Source of the DNA: Phoronis australis
Lineage: Eukaryota > Phoronida > Phoronidae
Assembly (NCBI GenBank): GCA_002633005.1
Contig: NMRA01000176.1
Location: forward strand, 1,161 to 65,160
DNA: 64,000 nucleotides
Reading direction: 5' to 3'
Under the pieces are notes generated by a model, which saw nothing but the letters and a program-made list of their open reading frames with translations, did no database searches and was not told where the DNA came from. Of the stretch, positions 45,323 through 55,800 are shown in pieces. A program made the position numbers and the translations under genes. Position 1 is the first letter of the stretch. Each line of letters opens with the position of its first letter.

Positions 45323-46609
45323 GCTCAACGTAAACTTTTGGTCATGTTCACATGTCTGCCTGTGCTGTTGTACACAACAATGAAAGTCACTCATTGAGTA
45401 AAGTTTTGCCCAGAGGCCTGTTTTATCAAAGGTTGTCAATCATGTCTTGGCTACGGTGGTTGTAACTTGGATTTCAACTTACATACTGTTCATCACTCGT
45501 GGAGGCGATCATTAAGTCCGAAATTGGAATTTTATCAATTTTGTGTCGGATGCAAAGTTTTAACTTTTTTTTCTACATAATGCATCGTCGCATTTGCAAC
45601 CTTGAGCCCACGGCTGTATTAGTTGTGACTACACTTTAACCTTTGATTAAACAGGCCCCACCTGAGAAGTGACTGTAGTTAAAACCACCCTGACGTGGGA
45701 CGTACATGATCGTGGTAATCAAAAGTTAAATGCCTTGTGAGAACTGTGTGGGAAGAGTGTGTTGCTATGTCAGTTCAAATTTTGGTACGTTTAAAAATTA
45801 GGCACAACCTGATCTTTGAGATGAGAAATTTATGTGAATAAGTCCTGAAATACACGTGACTACTACGGGCAATGATTGCCACTGCACGCCATGGTGTCAA
45901 TGTTCCCATATTGACCCTTATGGAGGCATGCACAATACGTATTCCTTTTCTGTCACAGCATGCCATTGCTGTCAGTGTGAAATTTATGCACAAATAAATG
46001 AGAAAATACAGTGCTAACAAAAATGTTGAACTGGCACGTTTTGCCTTGCCAAATTGTGCTTTCCAAAGTATCATGCAAGTGTCAAGGTGGTTTAAGTGGA
46101 ACTTGCACGCTAATTGACCTATCTCAAGCTCCGCCCCCTTGCCAACAGTCGACAAACAAACAATAAGTTTTACCTGAGAAGATGTTGTTTGCTGGGTAAA
46201 AAGGCGGCGAAGGTGTGTCAAGAATGCTGAGTTCTGATTGGTCACTTAAGCCATCTCTCAAAATCCAGATGTTTGGTCAATTCCTTATCTCTCTAATTGT
46301 TTGGTCAAATTAGTTAGAACACAAAGATGTGAATATGAGGTACGTTAAAAATTGCCAAATGTTTTTTAAGAGCAAGTTTAGTGTCAAAAATAATGTTAGG
46401 TAATAACACAGTATGATGCAGGCTATGTGAGTCGCAAGGTACGTCATTAGTGCAAAGGTCACCTATTTGGCATGCATATTTTTTAGTTTTTTACATTACA
46501 GGTTGTCATTGAATATGACTGCACTTTGTTTAGCGTAGATGAGGTTCAAATATCATTGTTGATTAGTTCCTGCTATACATTAGCATAGTTAGGAGCATGC
46601 AAAGACGTC

Positions 46610-47115
46610 TTTAAAGAGGCCTGGAATGTGATGACTAAATTGCTATATTCAAAGTTTATCTCTGCCACTAAAACAGAATTCAAACTGCTCACCAGGTATT
46701 TATAAGGTTTGTTATTCATAAGCATTTTTCAAAAAAATTCTGTTGATATCAAAGCATTGTCTTTTAGTTTCAAATTTCCAAAAAAATGATTTGTCATCTG
46801 CTTGCCACTTCATCAATTTTTCTCCCATAAGACAAAGTATGACTTATTTGGCATGGCAAGACATAGACCTTTGACCTCAAGCGACTTAAAGCAACTGCCT
46901 GTGAGTGCATTTATTATAAGTGGGAGGGAGATTAGAAACTCTGTGGTAACCACAGAGTTTTTCCTCGCGCATATTTCGAAAATCATGGATTTTCTGATTT
47001 TTTCTGGAATTGTCATCACCGGGGAAAGTGACTTAGTCTGTTGTTGCGAGATGGTACATTTGTCAGGAATTGTTTAAAAGGTATTTTTGACGAGTTTTTG
47101 AGGTCCATGCCTCTT
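46610..47115 (-). repeat. Inverted copy of the dispersed repeat
   Basis: Reverse complement of 24,375-24,910. Shared words include tttgacctcaagcgactt, caagtgggaggg (here aagtgggaggg), ttctgattttttctgga and gcgagatgg. Non-coding; the plus-strand frame at 46,802-47,077 is incidental. Confidence 0.6.
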
Positions 47116-48742
47116 TAAGGCTTGTCGCAATATTTTCAACTTGTTCTTCTCTGATCAGAGACCAGAAGTCATCTTGCCGCTTGAAAACATGAGCTAACAT
47201 ACCTTACGCTACTTTAGGAGGGGTGTGCATGTGGTACTGCAATACTGTGATAAATAACATACATGTAGTGGTAAAGCTAGATCTGGGCTGGGCTTCGTAA
47301 AACTTGTCTGCTGGGTAACTTTGATTGTTCCATAATGTAAAGTGTTCTGTTCAACATTATCAGTGTGATGTGTGATGATGTGATATCATTGTTGCTATCC
47401 AGTGTATGACGTTCATGCTGCCGAGTCCAGATAAGCAGTTGTAAGTCATATTTTAGATGTACCGAATCTACCCCTGCCACTTTTTAACCCACTTGTTACC
47501 AAGTTTTAATGAATTCTTATAGTTGTGTAAAAGTTCAGTGGGGCAATTGAAATATATTGTTTTCGAAAGTTAATTGTAATTGCTTTTAATTTCTGCATTT
47601 TCGAATGCGGTCAATTGAAATTTCAGACTGGTGCTGCGTTCCATAGAGCAATAGCATGCTTGGAAGAAAATTGAGATTATGCGTGACTATAATTCTAGGA
47701 GTGAAAGACATAATGTTTGTGGAGTACCTTATTGACTAGTAGGTCGCCACGCACAAAAACAGTTATCCCTTCCTGCCGCCACTGAAGTGATTAGTAGGAA
47801 AAGCTTGAATTTTTAATTTTGGGTTAAACTTCACAGCTTCCGAACTATAATCAATTAGTTTTCTTGCCACATGTAATCCGACTTGCGACTGTCTTGCGTT
47901 ATGGAACACAGCCCAGGGTTAGGCTCATAAAACTCGGTCCTTTGGTGATAACTTCTAATAGTTGCAAATTGATGTGTTGTGTATGATATTAACTTTTTTA
48001 ATTAACGTTTAAATGCTCAGAAGCTCAGCATAATTTGCCCTTTAATGTTGCCAGGTTTTGGATGAGACAGCCATGGATTTGACGTGATAATTTACATCAC
48101 CCATTCTTAAGTTTTGTTTGGTGGGATTCCCATTCCTGAAACAGTAAAATAATTCAGTTGGTTATTTTTGGCATTCACTTCACCTTGATAATGCTGTTTT
48201 ATAATGGGAGACTTTCAAATAGCAACTTGGCGACTGGTCATGTGAGACCGTATACCAGTTCCCTCTAGAGGACGAGGACGTATTTTATTACTTTTGTTTT
48301 AAGACAAATTCTTTGTAATCACATACACTTTAAAAGGGTCTTCTCATGAAGTCACTGTTCCCCTTATGCTCCCCGCTGCGGAGACAAGAAAGTACTTACT
48401 TCTGCTTTAGCTATACATGTAGCTGGCAATAGGAGTCATCGGCCCCACGTGATCAACACCCCATTGCTTCCTAAAAGTCTCTCATTGAAAGTAATGTTAT
48501 CCATTATAAGAATGTCATTTGCTCAAATATTGTAGTTTACAAAAGATTACGACTCGCTGTTCTGCTGCTCTTGAGAAGAGTGCGGAACATTTCTGAAATC
48601 TGTTTGATGTGTGATTACTATAAAGATTGTCGGAATTGTATATTACTATATTATTGTTTTACATTCCATGTTTTATTGCTGAAGTTGTATGAAATATTAC
48701 TTATTTATTGATCAACATGTGTTTTATCTGAAAGTAACAAAA

Positions 48743-48860
48743 AATAAAATGACAGGCCAATGTTTTTACTGGTTTGTGTTCAAAAGACACATGTGCTGAA
48801 GTCTAAGCAGTATTACTGTGATAGGAATACTCTTTGGCATGTTGATGAGAAAGAAATAAA
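48743..48860 (+). terminator. Candidate polyadenylation signals for the PP2D1-like gene
   Basis: Two AATAAA hexamers (48,743-48,748 and 48,855-48,860) precede the convergent EFHB 3' end by 150-260 bases. An earlier hexamer at 45,993 is an alternative. Confidence 0.35.
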
Positions 48861-49007
48861 CAGTTATATTTACCTACAATATAAAAATTGAATGTGTTTA
48901 CGGCAACAATTTGATCTGCGTTGAGTTAGTGTTTCAATGCCTTGCTTTGTATTATAAATCTGTGCAAATAATGAACACTCATACATGCCACTACATAGTG
49001 ATGTCAA

Positions 49008-49013
49008 TTTATT
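49008..49013 (-). terminator. Candidate polyadenylation signal for EFHB
   Basis: The plus-strand tttatt is AATAAA on the minus strand, about 700 bases past the EFHB stop. I saw no other hexamer between the two. Confidence 0.4.
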
Positions 49014-49712
49014 AGCATGGATGTCGATAAATATTTACAAAATGATTGAAATGAGCTGACACTTAATTACGTACAAATATGCAGAAATACAAACTGACCA
49101 GTCCATAGTAAATGTTGAACTTTTACATAACAATAAGCTAGCATAAGTTGGACACTCACAAGTGAGATCTTCACTGAACTTGGGAAAGTTCCGCGGCAAA
49201 ACTTCTTACTTAAGCAAGCCTAATCCCAGATTTCTCAAGCCCAGCTATTACACGTATGGGGAACCTTCTTATTTGAGCTGAATATCATCTCTTGTTTCGA
49301 ATTATGCAAATTTAACAAGTATACACAAATGTACGTCACAAATCCACTATTTAGCTACAGAGACAAGATAATTATTAGGTAAAAAGCTAAAAATAGAAAA
49401 AAGTGGCAATATTAAATTTGTAAGGCACTTCCCTGCATGAAGCTAATGCCATCTTTGGAGACCAGCAATTAACTTATCAAAAAACAACAGTAACGTGCTA
49501 GGTACATGTATTGCTTACAAAAATGTTCAGCAGTTTACACCAGTCCTGTTGAGCAAATTCTTTGGAATCTCAGCAGTTCAATAAATAAAATCGTGAAACC
49601 TTCAGAATTACATAACATTTAGCGTTGATCACACTAAATCTCTTTGGAAGCATTTAGCTGATTAAAGGCAGGATAGGAAAAGTGGTGTTCATCCGAGTTA
49701 CCAAATGTCACA

Positions 49713-49874
49713 TTAGGCCAGTACCATTTGTCGTGCCTGTAGTTCATCCAGTACACTTCTGAAACTTTCCACACAGACCTCTCCACGGGGGTGACGGTCA
49801 CTCGCTACTTTGTAAATTGTGTCAAAAGTATCCAGATCCATGCCGACTCCAATAGCCTCGAAAATGTGACGAAG
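49713..49874 (-). CDS. EFHB: EFHB exon 9 (last)
   Basis: Acceptor cactttcag, phase 0, 53 codons plus TAA. It ends with a helical segment, VESFRSVLDELQARQMVLA. Confidence 0.88.
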   Translation of the reverse strand, partial: LRHIFEAIGVGMDLDTFDTIYKVASDRHPRGEVCVESFRSVLDELQARQMVLA

Positions 49875-52800
49875 CTGAAAGTGAATTCATTGGCAATTAT
49901 ACAAAATAGAAAAATGTAGAATGGATCATAAGTAATTACTCATTCCAGGTTAAATGAAGGTGTTCCAAAAAAACTTATTTGTGTTATATCGTGATGCGAG
50001 AATATACAGTGTTGAACATAATAGTCATGGTGTGTAAATATTTTAAAAACCTAATTTATGCTTTCGGTGAAAACAACTAACAGTTTGTTGTATGAGTTGG
50101 ACAGGCATGATGACGATGGAATCTTTGACAGAAAAATTTACGTGGTGCACTTTGTCTAGTTTATGCACACATTGAGTAGAATTTAACCTCATCACATACA
50201 ATCTGTCAAATCCATTTTGTGCACAGCAGTATGAATTTTGCTGTCTGTCGTATTATCAAATACAAAAGTTTGTATGACTTTAAAAGGATCTCATGTAACA
50301 CATCCGAGAGCACAATTTTGCATTGAATGAATTGTCAATGGGACCTACCTCTTGCCGTGGCCTTGGCACGAGGAAGTCCTTCTCATAAACACCCTTGAGA
50401 CTGTAGATATTTGGATTGGTCAGTCCGTATGCATCAGATTCGTCGCCGTAGTTGGTACTGTCACAGACCCTCTTGATGCGAGGAGCTGGCAGGTCACTCC
50501 TCACACTGGGCACTCCATATTTTCTGTACTCTATAAAAGCATATTCCTTATTTAAAGAAAATGTCCCATGTATAGAACATCCCGAAGCACACATCCCGTG
50601 TATGTAGCCTATGGAATGTACACCATAAAACACATTTTACAACAAAAGATGCAATACCATCAGCATGTCAATTATTTTTTTGCTGCAGATAAACTTTCTT
50701 TTTCAAATCATATTTCAAGTTATGATAGAGTTACAAAAATCAAAGACACCAGGATCTAACTTTTCACAAAACGAGAGCATTACAACACATCTACATTTGA
50801 GTGACCATAAATCAAAGATAAATAAGTTTCAAAGAACACCAAAACTCAATTATTGTAATCTTCAAAAACATTTCAAAAATGTGACTGATTTTTAATTCTC
50901 AAAAATTACCGTATTGTATCAAATTATTAAACAAAAGAATTGACTTGACACTAGAAGCATCAACTTAAGCTCACCTTGTGAGGACAGACCACCGACAACT
51001 CCATTTATCATTGAGGCGCTGGTCCTGTAGGTGGCAGCAGCTCTGTCTATTTGTTTCTGCAGGCGGCGTGGAGTACTTTCTCGACTCACAGGACTTTTTG
51101 GCACTAAGTCTTCCTCTTTCACAATGTTTTTATCTAATTTAAGAAAAGTAAAATATTAACAGTTGTAAACTAACATCTATTACCATTCAAATTGTTACAG
51201 TTAGCATCATAATAATCATTGAAAATTATTAATAGCAATTACGAAAAAAATCAGAGAGATGTGATAAAATTTTGCACTGAAGGCAATTTTCTTTTCAGAA
51301 AGCATATTGCATGTCGATGTTCTGATCAATGCTCTTTCTTGTAAGTAAAACATTTTCTTGCGCATCATCATCATCATCATTGTCATCAGAAAGTAATGAA
51401 GAATCTGCTCCACTACAATAATTTTTGTCTGTTTGATTTCAAAATTATTAAAAGAACATGTGGAACAAACCATTCATTTGAAAGAAAAAATCTGACATTT
51501 TGAAATTTTTAAAAGAAAGACAAAACTTTTCTGTGAAATAAAATCTAAACAGTAAGTTAATGTTTTAGTACTTGCATGGTTGCCAAAATCCAGTTCATAA
51601 ATAATTCATTGGTTAATCACTAATTAGAAACATTGTAAACAACATACCATTTGGTGACGGGAGACCAGTTGGCATTTTATCCTTCCAGTTGAGGAAGTTA
51701 CAGAATTCCACATAGTCGATGTATCCATCACGGTTAACATCACAGTAATCAAAAAGAGGTTCAATAATCTCAGGCTCGGCTGGAAGGTCAAACTGCACGC
51801 ACACTTCACGCAGTTGGTCAACGTCAATTTTACCAGAACCAGTCTGTGAAGAAAATGTGATAGAATGAGTATATGCAACATAAAATGGTTTTTGATGCAT
51901 TTAGCGGCACTGAAAACTTAAACTACACATGAAGGTAACGTAACAGTAAATGTACACTTATATATATCTTAAAAAGTCAGAGTGTGTTTCATATTTCAGT
52001 TGCTTGGACTTCATAACGAAACTACATCCCATCTTTAGGTGTGTATGGTAAAGGAAGCCAAGACTCAAACACAGCAAAACTAATAAACCACTAAATCACA
52101 TTTCATTTCTGGTAAATAAATTTGAAACGTGAAACCCAGTGCCATCAGTTTAATAGAAATCAATACTTATCACCAGTGGTAACTTAGCTATAGGATTTCC
52201 CAATACTCATGACTGTGCATTTTTGTCACAGACTTAAGTATCATAAAATTTTGTGTACTTTCACACCGTACAAAGCTTCCTGCAGCTACCTGTTACAAGT
52301 AAAACATTACACAATGGTAGTGTTGATAAAAGTTCACCTTATCATAGTGTTTGAATGCGTGGATAAGGTTCTGGAAATTTTGGTAATTAGCCTTTTTCAA
52401 CTGTTGCCGCAGGGCTGCCACAAGTCCACGAATTCTCTCCTTCCCCCTAAGGTAAGCCCCAGCTCCTCGCCCGTGCATCAAATCACCGACTCCATATTCA
52501 TCTGGTTTGTAAAGGATCCCAAAAGTGTGGTCTGGCGCAACATTTAGAGTGTCTTTTATCCTGAAATGCAAGAAATGCCTCAGTCAATAGAAAATCTCAA
52601 ATATCAAAACAATCTTTCCCACCCACACTTATAGCTATAAGAAGTTTTACTGAAATTAAGTGATAAGAATTTATGAATATATTTTAATTTAAGATTTTAG
52701 ATGATATCTTGATTAGTTTTATTTACTGTCCCTTCAAGTGTTTGACAAAAAGACAATTGCCATTAGAGACATGAACATTCATTCTAGTATTATCTGCTAT

Positions 52801-55396
52801 TATTTCAGTTACGTAATCTATTATATAATTTTTTTCTACATATATGTTCTATATTAAGTGATACATAATACCAACATTCTATGCTTTGTTACATTCAAAT
52901 TCTCTGTTAACCCAACAGACAATATCCAATGATTTTTTTAAGCATTCTCGCCATTTTTAGAAGCCGTTGAAAAATGAAAAAATCATGTCATTTTGGCATT
53001 GTCTGAAGTTGGTGGGGTTTTTTGTACATCATCGGGATTATATTCATTAGAGATTTCAAATAAAGATTATTTTTTGGAAAGATTGAAAGACAAGATGTAA
53101 TTCATCTAAATTTTGTCTAGGAAAATTTCATATTTATCAGCAGCCTCTTAAAAACACGGCTCCCAATTTGACATACGGTAAAAGGAGAGTCTTTGAATGT
53201 TTCAAAACTGAAAAAATATTTAACAATAATCTATTTACTTTCAAAGATTTTAATAACATAGTAAGTCAAATGGGCCCCTATGATACTTTTATTTTGTGGC
53301 TGTTTACTTTTGAGTTGTAAATGACCCCCCACACAAATGCGTTTGTGTAAATATGCATGTGGATATGAATATTTTCTCTTCATTTTCACATGTTTGTAAA
53401 AAGTATTTATTACTTTAATTAAAAAATACTTACGGATCTAGCACCTTGCCAAGCTGTGGCTGTGTTCGTTCTCTGAAATTATCCAATCGGTGTGACACAA
53501 TTCTGGCCGCCTTTTCATCCTGCGAGTCTATGAGCCAGTGCATAGCTTTTTTCGTAAATTTGCCTTCGTTATCGTGAGGCGTAGGGTGTCCGTATGCCTT
53601 GTACTTTCCATAATGAGGCGGCGCGTAATCTCGGGTAGTCTGCTCACCAGGGTGATAACTCATGTGAGATTTGATATATAGGGGGCGCCCTACCTCTGTG
53701 TCCTCCTCCACTTGTAAATAGGATCTGTCTGGATTAACAAGCTCTCCTGCCCGATCACCTGAGGAACAAAGTAAGATTAGCTATATCCACCTGAACAGGT
53801 ATCATCTGATAATTAATACAATCAACTTTATGGGCTAATCCTGCTTGATGGCAATCAAGGTAAAATCATCAGTAAGAGAGTTAGAAATATCTAATGAAAA
53901 CATTACCCCAAATTAAAATCAGACTTTTAATTGAGCTTTACTGAAGACAAACACAGTTACGCAGTCAGGCTTAATTGCAAATGCATCTCAATAACTTAAT
54001 GACCAATTAGGCTGTTGCACTGATAGAAAATTTTGACAGGTAACATTTTCCTAACTTTTGATTGATGACATATCAACAAAAGAATAACGAATGACCATAC
54101 ACAAAAATTCGTTGCATCACACAATGACTTGAAAAATGACCAAACAGGAACAAGACCTTTACCTTTCTGCACTTTAATTCCAAAAGTGAACTTCTCCTTG
54201 TCAAGACCTTTTGGCAGGCCAGGGTTCTTATCGTTGGTTTTTCCCAACGGTTGTTTGTGGTGAGAATCATACACCATTTCCTTCTTTTCTAGCATTCTCT
54301 GCTGGAACAGTGTTGTTGGATGTGGGTTGGCCAATTCTTTGGCTGTCAGTGAAGGCTGGGTGCAGAGACCATGTGCCATCTCGTCCGCCCAGCGCAAGTG
54401 GGGGTCAAGTGCCTTTCCATAATGCACCCTTCTCTCACCGGCGCCTGGGAAGTATGCCGTGCGGAATCTCTTCACAACGTCTGGCGATGTTGACTGTGGA
54501 AATATGTCAACACTATTTTACACAGTCATTTCATCAGCATAGTTATTTGAAGTAAAATAAGCTATGCCAATTTCACAGTCAATGTATGCAATTCAAATTG
54601 CTTATAGTCTAAACCTCAGCACCTCAATGCAACATTACTACAGTAAACACTACCCAAAAGCATTCACAGACTCAAGATGCAGGTAAAAAATACCAACAAG
54701 ATCATCAATGCCATTTACGTATGAACTAACTGATAGATTCAGACAAATCAATATCCGACATTGTTGCAGACATGAAGAATTCATAAAGCAAAAGGTAAAT
54801 AGCACTCGTAATGCGGTTTAATCAATAACTTACTCTCTTTTCTCTGACCATACATTGGGCTGTACTGTCACCTGTCGTAGTCAATTTCCCTGCCTGAAAT
54901 GAAAAATTATATTGATAAAAAAAAATTCTCTTGTGAAAACTGTCAATTCGTTCAATGATATTTGGTACGACTGAGATAGATCACGTGATTGGTGAATTTG
55001 GTGGATTCACTTTTAAACCTGACAGCGAAGAAAGTATTTTCACAAATTTAAGAAATACTTAAAGCTATACCCTGCATTGTATAGTGTAGGTTGGTTTGGA
55101 ACAAAATTAAACCACAGAATAATTTTCAAACTTAGTAGATGTGCGGTGACATTGCGTCTAAGCCATGCTAGCCAGCCAGAGACTGATGTGGACTCGGGAT
55201 TAAGATTACCGTACGGTGCTATCCAGCGCTTTGTTTGTATCAAGGCTAGTCTAATTTTCACACTTGTCACTGTATATACCACGAGCAATAGTATACTTAC
55301 GGTAAAAATTTCGGGATTTCTGTCCTTGAATTTGCCTTCATAGATAGCGTGGGTAGCTATCTTTGGAAGCCGAACTTGAGCGGTGGCGGAGGCCAT
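49713..55396 (-). CDS. EFHB: EFHB / CFAP21, EF-hand ciliary microtubule protein (nine exons, complete)
   Basis: Nine exons join in phase to 577 residues: 55,301-55,396, 54,834-54,893, 54,163-54,493, 53,434-53,758, 52,338-52,560, 51,648-51,843, 50,975-51,133, 50,349-50,530 and 49,713-49,874. The central part, with ADEMAHGLCTQPSLTAKELANP, FQQRMLEKKEMVYDS and KQPLGKTND, is typical of EFHB. EF-hand 1 (loop 344-355, DKTGSGKIDVDQ) is degenerate, with T and S at positions 3 and 5 and Q at 12. EF-hand 2 (loop 380-391, DVNRDGYIDYVE) is canonical and should bind calcium. EFHB (CFAP21) is known as a protein inside the ciliary doublet microtubule lumen and has been linked to STIM1 and store-operated calcium entry. 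The human protein is longer (about 830), mainly at the N terminus. It lies head to head with RAB5 and tail to tail with the PP2D1-like gene. Confidence 0.92.
50349..50530 (-). CDS. EFHB: EFHB exon 8
   Basis: Acceptor cttttatag, donor gag|gtaggt, phase 1 to 0. It contains RSDLPAPRIKRVCDSTNYGD and a partly repeated proline-arginine motif, also seen in vertebrate EFHB C termini. Confidence 0.88.
50975..51133 (-). CDS. EFHB: EFHB exon 7
   Basis: Acceptor taaattag, donor caag|gtgagc, phase 1 to 1. A basic linker, RESTPRRLQKQIDRAAATYRT. Confidence 0.85.
51648..51843 (-). CDS. EFHB: EFHB exon 6 (EF-hand loops)
   Basis: Acceptor ttcttcacag, donor aatg|gtatgt, phase 0 to 1. It completes the loop of EF-hand 1 and holds all of EF-hand 2. 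Confidence 0.93.
52338..52560 (-). CDS. EFHB: EFHB exon 5
   Basis: Acceptor gcatttcag, donor aag|gtgaac, phase 2 to 0. It contains FGILYKPDEYGVGDLMHGRG and the first helix of EF-hand 1, ending at YDK. Confidence 0.9.
53434..53758 (-). CDS. EFHB: EFHB exon 4
   Basis: Acceptor ttcctcag, donor gatcc|gtaagta, phase 1 to 2. It contains the tyrosine- and proline-rich block PPHYGKYKAYGHPTPHDNEG followed by a helical segment, MHWLIDSQDEKAARIVSHRL. Confidence 0.9.
54163..54493 (-). CDS. EFHB: EFHB exon 3
   Basis: Acceptor tttccacag, donor aaag|gtaaagg, phase 0 to 1. It carries the conserved HLRWADEMAHGL and FQQRMLEKK region that identifies the family. Confidence 0.9.
54834..54893 (-). CDS. EFHB: EFHB exon 2
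   Basis: A 20-codon exon between acceptor atttcag and donor aga|gtaagtt. It enters and leaves in phase 0, so skipping it would keep the frame. Confidence 0.78.
55301..55396 (-). CDS. EFHB: EFHB exon 1
   Basis: Starts MASATAQVRLPKIATHAIYEGKF, 32 codons, donor acc|gtaagtatac, phase 0. No upstream in-frame ATG with a better context was seen. Confidence 0.85.
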
Positions 55397-55800
55397 TTGT
55401 AGTCGGTAGCAACGCAAGCAAAACGCCAAAACTTAACCTCAAAGTGTCTACAAACTTTTTTAAATGTGCACTATCTTCACCAATTACTTAGACAAACATA
55501 GGTAATTCCTTGAAGATTGTCTCGATGCGGCGGAGTCGTCTATGTCAAACCTTCCTTCGATGGGTGAACAAGTGAATATGAGACTGAAGGGCCACAACAC
55601 GCTCAACTTTGGTTACAGAATAGCTAAGCAACGAGTTCAAAGGTCACAGCAAAAATCGTTTCCGGATATGATGTCATCGACTGCGAACTACTAAATATTG
55701 ACGTCATTACAAACATTACGGCAAAACAAAATAGTTCGGTGAGCTAACGTGCTCTAACATTTTACATTTTCAAACACACGATAACATTTCTTTTATAGTT
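55397..55800. promoter_or_regulatory. EFHB promoter region, facing RAB5
   Basis: Immediately upstream of the EFHB start, with ggtagcaacg at about 55,404-55,413 and ctaagcaacg at about 55,623-55,632. Both contain an AGCAAC half-site of the RFX X-box, the element common in ciliary gene promoters. Neither has a good second half. No TATA box is seen. Whether RAB5 transcription also starts here is unknown. Confidence 0.35.

Larger units (their letters stand above)
45323..49007. other. 3' flank between the PP2D1-like and EFHB genes
   Basis: No gene is recognised. Plus-strand AATAAA signals for the PP2D1-like transcript occur at 45,993-45,998, 48,743-48,748 and 48,855-48,860, so its 3' end could lie anywhere between about 46,010 and 48,880. 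The inverted repeat copy at 46,610-47,115 lies here. Short frames (45,775-46,245 and others) have no support. Confidence 0.5.

Noticed and set aside
45775-46245. 156-codon minus-strand frame between PP2D1 and EFHB
   Set aside because: The longest frame in the interval, but its composition is not protein-like and no domain is seen. It probably lies in a 3' untranslated region or spacer.
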